Shown here: in pieces, positions 57,760 through 64,000 of the stretch | Position numbering within the stretch: the stretch's first letter is position 1 | How the letters are laid out: the number at the start of each line of letters is the position of its first letter | From: Saccharopolyspora soli | GTDB lineage: Bacteria; Actinomycetota; Actinomycetes; Mycobacteriales; Pseudonocardiaceae | Reading direction: 5' to 3' | DNA: 64,000 nt | Assembly (NCBI RefSeq): GCF_022678645.1 | Contig: NZ_JALBWV010000025.1 | Span: 1 to 64,000 of the forward strand | Notes under the pieces: generated by a model | Databases searched by the model: none | Told to the model about the DNA's origin: nothing | What the model saw: only the letters and a program-made list of their open reading frames with translations | Translations under genes and position numbers: made by a program

Positions 57760-58995
57760 TCAGAAGAGCCCGGTCGTCGGCGGTTCCTCGCCGGTCAAGT
57801 GGTACGCACCAGCCACCGCGGCTTTCCACCGCCGGGGGTTGTGGTTGGCGACCGTGCGGGCATTGCGCCAGTGCCGGTCGAAACCGAGATCGCGGTTGGT
57901 GATCGAGCCTCCCCCGACGTCGAAGAGCAGCTCGGCGGCGCGCAGCGCGGACTCTACGGCGATCACGCCGGTCTGCGCCACGGTGACCGCGGCCTCCGCG
58001 CCCACAGCTCGCGCCCTCGGTCCGGTCAAGCCGTGCACGCGAGCCAGCACTTCGGCGGCGAACAGCACCGCCGCGCGGGCCGCCTGCGCACGGGCGGCGA
58101 TCTCGCCCACGGTCTCGCGCACGTACGGGTCCTCGACGCTCTTGTCGGCTGTGCTGTGCTTGATCGGTCGTGCCTTCTCGCGGGCGAACCAGATCGCGTC
58201 GTCGAGCACCGCGGCGGCGATACCCGCTTCCACCGCCGCCAGGTAGAGCTGGGCGAAGGAACCCGGCCACGGGCTGTCCAGCCGGGTGTTGTCGCGGACC
58301 TCGACTTCCTCCGCGTCGACCCGCACGTCCACCAGCCGCGTGGTGCCGCTCGCGGTAAGCCGCTGGCCGACCGCGTCGAAGTCGTCGAGCCGCTGCACGC
58401 CCTCGCGGTCCACCGGCACCGTGAAGCCCAGCACGGTCCCGTTCTCGTCCTTGGCCGAGCCGGAGAACCACGAGGCGTAGAGCCCACCGGTCGAGTAGTA
58501 CTTCTCCCCGTTGATGACGTACCCGTCAGCGGCGCGCCGGATGGTGGTGTTGACCGACCCGCTCGCCCCGCCGGTGCGCTCGTTGGCGGTACCGGCGAAG
58601 AGATCTCCGTTGCGCAGCCGCCGCAGGGTGACCGCCCGGTTCGGCAGGTCTCGCAAGGTGGCCACCCGGTTGGCGACGAGGAAGCTGCTGCGCAGCGCTT
58701 GGGCCACGTTGGAGTCGGCGCGGGCGATGGCCATCACCAGGTCGACCACGTCCCGCAGCGAGCCGCCCGCGCCGCCGTCCTGCTCGGCGATGCCGATCAG
58801 CGTGATCCGCTGCTCGGCCAGCGCCCGGACGTCTTCGAAGGCGTACTCGCGGGCGCGTTCCCGCGCACCCGCAGCGGATCCGATGCGCTGCAGGATCGGA
58901 GCCACTGCGGCGCGGATGCTTTCGACGGTGTACCGGGCGCGCGTAGGGGGCTCTGCCGTGGTGCTGGTTTGGGTGTCGACGAGTTCTGCGCTCAC
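57760..58995 (-). CDS. SfnB/DszC-like flavin monooxygenase (acyl-CoA dehydrogenase fold)
   Basis: The 411-residue protein has the acyl-CoA dehydrogenase fold: the N-terminal helical part with LIGIAEQDGGAGGS, a middle barrel with GYVINGEKYYSTGGLYASW, and a C-terminal bundle ending FDRHWRNARTVANHNPRRWK. That ending is typical of group D monooxygenases such as DszC and SfnB rather than true dehydrogenases. These use reduced flavin to oxidise sulfides, sulfoxides or sulfones. GTG 58995 overlaps the preceding stop. Confidence 0.87.
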   Translation of the reverse strand: MSAELVDTQTSTTAEPPTRARYTVESIRAAVAPILQRIGSAAGARERAREYAFEDVRALAEQRITLIGIAEQDGGAGGSLRDVVDLVMAIARADSNVAQALRSSFLVANRVATLRDLPNRAVTLRRLRNGDLFAGTANERTGGASGSVNTTIRRAADGYVINGEKYYSTGGLYASWFSGSAKDENGTVLGFTVPVDREGVQRLDDFDAVGQRLTASGTTRLVDVRVDAEEVEVRDNTRLDSPWPGSFAQLYLAAVEAGIAAAVLDDAIWFAREKARPIKHSTADKSVEDPYVRETVGEIAARAQAARAAVLFAAEVLARVHGLTGPRARAVGAEAAVTVAQTGVIAVESALRAAELLFDVGGGSITNRDLGFDRHWRNARTVANHNPRRWKAAVAGAYHLTGEEPPTTGLF

Positions 58996-59915
58996 GTCAG
59001 CACCTCCGCGACCTCGCGCAGACCGAACGCGGTCCGCAAGGTGGGTGGGAATGCGGCGGGGTCCACGATCTGCGTGACCAACTGCCGCAGCATGGCCACC
59101 ACCGCCGCGGCGCCACCCTCGGGAACCAGCTCGAAACCGTTCAGCCGGTGTTCGGCGGCCCAGGCTCGGAGCTCGACAGCTGGGGTGTCCGGGCCGACCT
59201 CGACGCGGCCGAGGAGCGCGACGTCCTCCCGCGAACGGCCGACTTGCCGCAGCGCCACCGCGAGCGCGGCGTCGGCACCGGCGGCACGCTCCCGGTCGAC
59301 CACGACGACATCCGCGGATCGCGCCACCGCGACCGGGTCGAGGGTGCCCAGGTCGGCCACCAGAACCGGGCGTCCCTGCGCCGACGAAGGTCCGTCCAAC
59401 GGACCCGCGACGCGGTAGAAGGCGGCTTCGTGGTTGATCGGTTCGATGAGCGCGTCGTCGATGACGAGGCCCGCCGCCTGGTCTCCGATCAGCGCCGCAC
59501 GCGGGAACGACTCCCACAGCCGGGTCAGCACCAGCGCGTACTCCGTCCAGCGCTGGGTCGGATCGGTCGCGCTGGGGTCCGGAACGGTCGCCTCGCTCAC
59601 CTCGTCGCCGCTGCCCGCGCGCAGGGCGATGCCGGTCCGGCCAGCGGTGGCCCGGTCCAGGGAGAGCACGCGGCGCGCGGTGTTGTAGGGCGCGTTGTGG
59701 GTCGTCGGGACCTCGGCGACGTAGCCGACACGGCCGTGGATGCCAGCGAGGTAGGCGCCCACAACCGTCGGGTCGAGCGTGCGGCCCGCTCCACCGTCGA
59801 CGAGCCGGATCGCCGCGACCCCGACCTCTTCGGCCACCGCCGCGATGGCGGCCGCGTCGGCGAGCTGGACCGGCGACGCGCCGACCGCGAGGGCGAGTTG
59901 GATCGCCTTGCTCAC
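58992..59915 (-). CDS. Luciferase-like (LLM) flavin-dependent oxidoreductase
   Basis: The 307-residue protein is a bacterial-luciferase-type TIM barrel, recognisable by AIAAVAEEVGVAAIRLVDGG and GRVGYVAEVPTTHNAPYNTAR. It is shorter than its neighbour and diverged, so it may be a partner subunit or a second oxygenase step. It overlaps genes on both sides by four bases. Reduced FMN would come from a separate reductase, which is not in the window. Confidence 0.82.
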   Translation of the reverse strand: MSKAIQLALAVGASPVQLADAAAIAAVAEEVGVAAIRLVDGGAGRTLDPTVVGAYLAGIHGRVGYVAEVPTTHNAPYNTARRVLSLDRATAGRTGIALRAGSGDEVSEATVPDPSATDPTQRWTEYALVLTRLWESFPRAALIGDQAAGLVIDDALIEPINHEAAFYRVAGPLDGPSSAQGRPVLVADLGTLDPVAVARSADVVVVDRERAAGADAALAVALRQVGRSREDVALLGRVEVGPDTPAVELRAWAAEHRLNGFELVPEGGAAAVVAMLRQLVTQIVDPAAFPPTLRTAFGLREVAEVLT

Positions 59916-61192
59916 GAGGAGATCACTTCTCCTTCTTGGGACTCGGTCAAGCTGGTCACCGGGCCGCTACGAGCTCGTACGCCGCGGCCGGTACTGCGCC
60001 GAAGATCGAGCCCGAGGTGCTCGCGCAGCGTCGTCCCGTCGTACTCGGTCCGGAACAGGCCGCGACTCCGCAGTTCGGGAATCACGTGATCGGCGAAGTC
60101 GTCGAAGCCCGATGGCAGCACGTCGGGCATCACGTTGAAGCCGTCGGCCGCACCGGCGCGGAACCACGTCTCGATGTCGTCGGCGATCTGCTCCGGTGTC
60201 CCCACGACGATCCGGTGGCCACCGCCGCCGGAGAGCTTCTTCAGCAACCGGCCGAGGGGCGGTCTGTCCCGGTCGATGATTTCCCTTACGACTCGGTAGA
60301 AGGTCTGCGAACCACCGGCCTCGTCGGGGTCGACGAGCAGTTCGATCGGGATCGGTTCGTCGTCGCGCAGGCCGTCGAGGGAGATTCCGAGCTGCCCCGC
60401 CAGCCGGTTGCGGGCGTACGCGTCGGGGAGGACGTCGTCCAACAGCTCGCGTCGGGCCTCGGCTGCCGCCTCGGTGCTGCCCACCACGGTGGAAAGCCCT
60501 GGCAGCACCACGATTTCCTCGGGATTGCGCCCGAAGTCGGCCGCACCGTTGCGGATTTCGGCGCGGAAGGCGCGGGCGTGGTCGATGTCCTGATCCGCGG
60601 AGAAGATCACCTCGCCGACGCGGGAGGCCAACCGTCGCCCGTCGCTGGAGCCACCGGCCTGGACGACGATCGGCCGCCCCTGCGGGGAGGTGAACTCGCG
60701 ACGCTGCGCCCAGTCGGCGATGACCCGCTCGGCGAAATCAGCGGCACGGCGGTAGCGCAGCGCGTGCTCGGGCTCTTGGGTCCGGCCGAAGTTGCGCGCC
60801 GCCACCGGCCCCGCCGTGGTCACCACGTTCCAGCCGAAGCGGCCGCCGCTGACGTAGTCGAGGTCGCCGAGCCGACGCGCCAGTTCGACCGGATCGTTGT
60901 AGGACGACGACAGCGTTGCGATCAGGCCGACCCGGTCGGTCTGGGCGGCGATCCGCGCCAGCACCGTGGTGGGCTCCAGGTCGTTGCCGGTGCGGTACTT
61001 GGTGCTCGGGTCGAGCGATGGGCCGTCCGCCAGGAAGACCGCGTCGAGTTTGGCTTCCTCGGCCTTCTTCGCGATCGAGGTGTAGTGCTCGATCCGGTAG
61101 CTCGCGGTGCCGTCGGTGTGCGGGAATCGCCACGAGCCACCGAACACGCCCGCGTTGAGGATGTTGACGTTGATGTGCAGTTGACGTGACAT
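59912..61192 (-). CDS. NtaA/DszA/DmoA-type flavin monooxygenase
   Basis: The 426-residue enzyme belongs to the NtaA/SnaA/SoxA (DszA) branch of luciferase-like monooxygenases. It has AVFLADGP, LEPTTVLARIAAQTDRVGL, VSGGRFGWNVVTT, VQAGGSSDGRRLA and the GTPEQIADDIETWF block. Members cleave sulfones, dimethyl sulfide, nitrilotriacetate and similar compounds with reduced FMN and oxygen. ATG 61192 has GAGGAG seven bases upstream and is preferred to ATG 61198. It is cotranscribed with the ABC transporter. Confidence 0.92.
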   Translation of the reverse strand: MSRQLHINVNILNAGVFGGSWRFPHTDGTASYRIEHYTSIAKKAEEAKLDAVFLADGPSLDPSTKYRTGNDLEPTTVLARIAAQTDRVGLIATLSSSYNDPVELARRLGDLDYVSGGRFGWNVVTTAGPVAARNFGRTQEPEHALRYRRAADFAERVIADWAQRREFTSPQGRPIVVQAGGSSDGRRLASRVGEVIFSADQDIDHARAFRAEIRNGAADFGRNPEEIVVLPGLSTVVGSTEAAAEARRELLDDVLPDAYARNRLAGQLGISLDGLRDDEPIPIELLVDPDEAGGSQTFYRVVREIIDRDRPPLGRLLKKLSGGGGHRIVVGTPEQIADDIETWFRAGAADGFNVMPDVLPSGFDDFADHVIPELRSRGLFRTEYDGTTLREHLGLDLRRSTGRGVRARSGPVTSLTESQEGEVISS

Positions 61193-61203
61193 GCGCATTC
61201 TCC

Positions 61204-62859
61204 TCAGCGCGCGTCGGCGGGGGCTAGGCGGGCTCCGGGGATCGCCGCCAGCAGTTCCCGGGTGTACTCGTGCCGCGGGGAGCGGAAAACCCGCTCCACC
61301 GGGCCGGTTTCCAGCACGGCACCGTCCTTCATCACCGTGACGTCGTGCGCGATCAGGCGGACGACGCCGAGGTCGTGCGTCACGAACACGTAGCTGAGCC
61401 CGAACTCGGCCTGCAGGTCGACCAGCAGCTGCAGGATCTGGGCTTGGGCCGAGACGTCGAGCGCGCTCACCGCCTCGTCGAGGACGAGGACCTGCGGGGT
61501 GAGCGCGAGCGCTCGCGCGATCGCGACGCGCTGCCGCTGGCCGCCCGAGAGCTGGCTGGGCAGGCGATGCAGGTAGCTCTCGTCCAGGGACACCGCCGTC
61601 AGCAGCTCGACCACCCGCGCCGTGCGCTCCCGCCTGTCCTTGGCCAGCCCGAACGCGCGCAGTGGCTCGGCGATGATGCGGTTGACCGTGAACCTGGGAT
61701 CCAGGGAGGTGAACGGGTTCTGGAACACGAACTGCAGATCCCGGCGGATCTCCCGCAGCTGCTGGCGACGAAGACCGGTCAGCTCCCGGTCACCGATGCG
61801 CACCGTGCCGGTATCCGCGGTGGCGAAAGCCGCCAGGATGCTCGCCAGTGTCGACTTGCCCGCACCGGACTCACCGACGATCGCGTGCGTGGTTCCCCCG
61901 CGCACCAACAGATTCGCGGAATCCAGTGCACACAGCTCACGGCCGCCCCGCAGGCGGTAGGTCTTGGTCAGCTCGCGCGCCTCCAACACCGTCGGCGCGG
62001 CGTCGGGAACCGCGCCCGAGGTCGGTTCGAGCCGACCGAGGTGGCGGGCGGGCGCGGAGTTCAACAGGCGGCGCGTGTAGTCGTCCTCGGTGTTGCCCAG
62101 CACCTCGTCCACGGAGCCCGCTTCGACGATTTCGCCCTGCCGCATCACCAGGATCCGATCCGAGCGGTCCAGCGCGACACCGAGATCGTGGGTGACCAGC
62201 AGGATCCCGATACCCAGTTCCTCGCGCAGCCGCACCAGGTGGTCGAGGATGACCTTCTGGACGGTGACGTCCAGTGCGCTGGTGGGTTCGTCAGCGAGGA
62301 TGAGTTTCGGCTTGCCCGCCAAAGCGATCGCGATCAGCGCCCGTTGTTTCATACCGCCGCTGAGCTCGTGGGGATACTGGCCGAACACCCGCTCGGCGTC
62401 GGCGAGCCCTGCGGTGCGCAGGCTCACCAACGCGGCTTGTCGGTGCTGCGCGGCGCTTCTCGTCTCCCGTTCGTTGAACCGGACCGCCTCGATCACCTGT
62501 TGACCGATCTTCTTGACCGGGTTGAGCGAGGTGTTGGGATCCTGCGGGATGAAGCCCACGTGGTTGCCCCGCACCAGCGCCATCCGCTGGTCGTTCCAGC
62601 CGGTGACGTCGACGCCGTCGTAGACGATGGAGCCGGACCGGATCCGTGCGGAGCTCGGCAGCAGGCCGAGCGCACCCTGGACCACGGTGGTCTTGCCCGA
62701 GCCGGATTCGCCCACCAGCGAAACGAATTCACCCGGCGCCACGTGCAGGCCGACCCCGCGGACCGCCCGAGTCCACCTGCGGTGCCCGGTGCGGTAGTCG
62801 ACCGCCAGATCTGTGATCCGCAGCAGCGCCTCGTTGTCCTCAACCGCAGTGGTGGTCAT
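61204..62859 (-). CDS. ABC transporter ATP-binding protein, fused DppD-DppF type
   Basis: The 551-residue protein has two complete ATPase domains. The first has Walker A GESGSGKTT, LSGGMKQR and ILADEPTSALD. The second has GESGAGKST, LSGGQRQR and LVLDEAVSALD; the Ala after the second Glu varies from the usual Pro. It powers import of peptides or similar solutes through the two permeases upstream. ATG 62859 overlaps the permease stop. The importer probably feeds the flavin monooxygenases. Confidence 0.94.
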   Translation of the reverse strand: MTTTAVEDNEALLRITDLAVDYRTGHRRWTRAVRGVGLHVAPGEFVSLVGESGSGKTTVVQGALGLLPSSARIRSGSIVYDGVDVTGWNDQRMALVRGNHVGFIPQDPNTSLNPVKKIGQQVIEAVRFNERETRSAAQHRQAALVSLRTAGLADAERVFGQYPHELSGGMKQRALIAIALAGKPKLILADEPTSALDVTVQKVILDHLVRLREELGIGILLVTHDLGVALDRSDRILVMRQGEIVEAGSVDEVLGNTEDDYTRRLLNSAPARHLGRLEPTSGAVPDAAPTVLEARELTKTYRLRGGRELCALDSANLLVRGGTTHAIVGESGAGKSTLASILAAFATADTGTVRIGDRELTGLRRQQLREIRRDLQFVFQNPFTSLDPRFTVNRIIAEPLRAFGLAKDRRERTARVVELLTAVSLDESYLHRLPSQLSGGQRQRVAIARALALTPQVLVLDEAVSALDVSAQAQILQLLVDLQAEFGLSYVFVTHDLGVVRLIAHDVTVMKDGAVLETGPVERVFRSPRHEYTRELLAAIPGARLAPADAR

Positions 62860-63734
62860 CAGCCGTGGTCCTTCCTGAGCGCGGTGCTGATCCGGTGGGT
62901 GGCGAGCACGACTACCGCCAACGCCGCCCCCGGCATGAGCGAGATCCACGGGTAGACCGCCACGAAATCACGCCCTTCCGCGACCAGCAGCCCCCACTCC
63001 GGTGTCGGTGGCGGTGCGCCGTAGCCGAGGAAACCGAGACCGGCAACGGCCAAGATCGCCTTGCCGATCTCCAGCGCCGCCAGCGCGAGCACCGAGCTCA
63101 GCGAATTCGGCACGATGTGCCGGAGCACCACGCCGAGCCGCCCGACGCCGAGCCCGTACGCCGCGCGCACGTAGTCCCGGGAGACGACGGTGAGCACCTC
63201 GGCACGCATGACCCGCGCGAAGGCGGCGATCGAGGAGATTCCCACTGCTAAGGCGATGTTGTTGGTGGAGTAGCCGAGCACCGACACGATCACCATGGCC
63301 AGCAGCAGGTTCGGGATGGCCAGGAAGACATCGGCCACCCGCATGATCGCGGTGTCGATCACGCCACCGGCGAATCCAGCGGCCAGCCCCACCCCAGAGC
63401 CGATGCCGAACCCGATGAGTACCGCGAACAGCGTCGCGGCCAGCGTGGTCGCCGCACCGAACACGCTGCGCGCGTACAGGTCCCGGCCCAGCCGGTCGGT
63501 GCCGAACCAGTGCTCCGCGCTCGGCGGCACGAAGCTGGCGGCCGGATCGCCGACCAAGGGACTGTAGGAGGTGAACGCTGCGGGGAACAGCGCCCAGCCG
63601 AGCGCGATTAGCAAGATGATCCACGCGAGCAGCAGTCCCGGCTTGCGGAGGAGCCCACCGAGCCGGGTGACCACACCACGGACGAAGTCGGAGGACCGGC
63701 CAGGTGCGGTCAGCGCGTTGGTATCGACGGTCAT
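62859..63734 (-). CDS. ABC transporter permease, DppC/OppC type
   Basis: The 291-residue membrane protein has about six helices, a periplasmic loop with HWFGTDRLGRDLYARSVFGA and the cytoplasmic EAA-like loop RDYVRAAYGLGVGRLGVVLRHI (shared with DppC). It pairs with the partial permease upstream. ATG 63734 overlaps that gene's stop; a GTG one codon earlier is possible. Confidence 0.93.
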   Translation of the reverse strand: MTVDTNALTAPGRSSDFVRGVVTRLGGLLRKPGLLLAWIILLIALGWALFPAAFTSYSPLVGDPAASFVPPSAEHWFGTDRLGRDLYARSVFGAATTLAATLFAVLIGFGIGSGVGLAAGFAGGVIDTAIMRVADVFLAIPNLLLAMVIVSVLGYSTNNIALAVGISSIAAFARVMRAEVLTVVSRDYVRAAYGLGVGRLGVVLRHIVPNSLSSVLALAALEIGKAILAVAGLGFLGYGAPPPTPEWGLLVAEGRDFVAVYPWISLMPGAALAVVVLATHRISTALRKDHG

Positions 63735-64000
63735 CACGTTCTTACCTCCGCGGGACGACGGGCGGGGGCGGTGGAGGCGGCGAGGGTGGCGCGCAGCCGC
63801 GGATCCAGCAGCGGGTAGATCAGGTCCACGGCCAGGTTGATCAGCGCGAAGCTCGCGGCGACGAACACGACGATTCCTTGCACCAGCGGCAGATCGAGGG
63901 TGCTGATCGCAGTCTGCGTCAGCCGTCCGAGCCCCTTGCGGGCGAAGACGGTCTCGGTGATGACCGATTCCACGATGAGGTTGCCGAATGTCACCCCGGC
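63734..64000 (-). CDS. ABC transporter permease, DppB/OppB type, C-terminal part
   Basis: The gene continues beyond the right edge; about 88 codons are visible. They show the closing membrane part of DppB: FGNLIVESVITETVFARKGLG, two more helices and NLAVDLIYPLLDPRLR. It overlaps the DppC-type gene by four bases or fewer. A solute-binding protein gene should lie just outside the window. Confidence 0.9.
   Translation of the reverse strand, partial: AGVTFGNLIVESVITETVFARKGLGRLTQTAISTLDLPLVQGIVVFVAASFALINLAVDLIYPLLDPRLRATLAASTAPARRPAEVRT

Overview
The window is high-GC DNA with GTG/ATG starts, many stop/start overlaps of 1 to 4 bases, and gene families typical of a filamentous actinomycete: an XRE-DUF5753/DUF397 pair, a Methyltransf_19 protein, an AfsR-type regulator, an RGCVC small protein and a GntR-TetR fusion. 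The flavour is Pseudonocardiaceae (Saccharopolyspora- or Amycolatopsis-like); this is inference from gene content only. No rRNA, tRNA, CRISPR array, transposase or phage gene was recognised. The window reads as a chromosomal accessory region rich in catabolic clusters, each with its own regulator.

Layout. 1-6.7 kb: DUF397/XRE pair, S-adenosylmethionine methyltransferase, a decayed AfsR-type regulator joined to the tail of another methyltransferase, and asnB. 6.8-12.5 kb: a divergent LysR regulator and a four-gene operon (enolase-superfamily acid-sugar dehydratase, iron-type alcohol dehydrogenase, 2-hydroxyacid dehydrogenase, MHS-type transporter). 12.6-15.6 kb: VOC protein, FAD monooxygenase and a GntR-TetR fusion regulator. 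16.4-19.3 kb: oxalyl-CoA decarboxylase and an aldo/keto reductase. 19.7-26.9 kb: a loose stretch with a ruined solute-binding protein gene, a cold-shock protein, a glucose dehydrogenase-like enzyme, a GNAT enzyme and a repeat-bearing secreted protein. 27-30.2 kb: one very large helical-repeat gene split by a frameshift.

30.7-45.1 kb is the most striking part. A molybdenum hydroxylase (large, medium and small subunits) faces a nine-kilobase minus-strand cluster: ornithine-cyclodeaminase-like protein, dihydroorotase-like amidohydrolase, MmgE/PrpD protein, class 1B dihydroorotate dehydrogenase, MFS transporter, a PRTase-like protein lacking the PRPP motif, a carbamoyl-amino-acid hydrolase, and a PyrK-like electron transfer subunit. 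An IclR regulator and an asparaginase run divergently. Two near-identical inverted repeats (43139-43158 and 39300-39319) sit in front of the two halves of the minus cluster and look like a shared operator. The simplest reading is a catabolic route from orotate, or a related pyrimidine or hydantoin carboxylate, via dihydroorotate and N-carbamoylaspartate to aspartate.

45.3-51.7 kb: a quinoprotein alcohol dehydrogenase with a lanthanide-type Asp-Tyr-Asp active site, its small cupredoxin-like partner that has lost copper ligands, katG, and a GAF-LytTR regulator. 52.6-56.6 kb: SDR with divergent TetR, then a P450/[3Fe-4S] ferredoxin pair with divergent TetR. 56.7-64 kb: an operon of aldo/keto reductase, SfnB/DszC-like flavoenzyme, two luciferase-like monooxygenases and a peptide-type ABC transporter that runs off the right edge; such sets usually liberate sulfur from organosulfur compounds.
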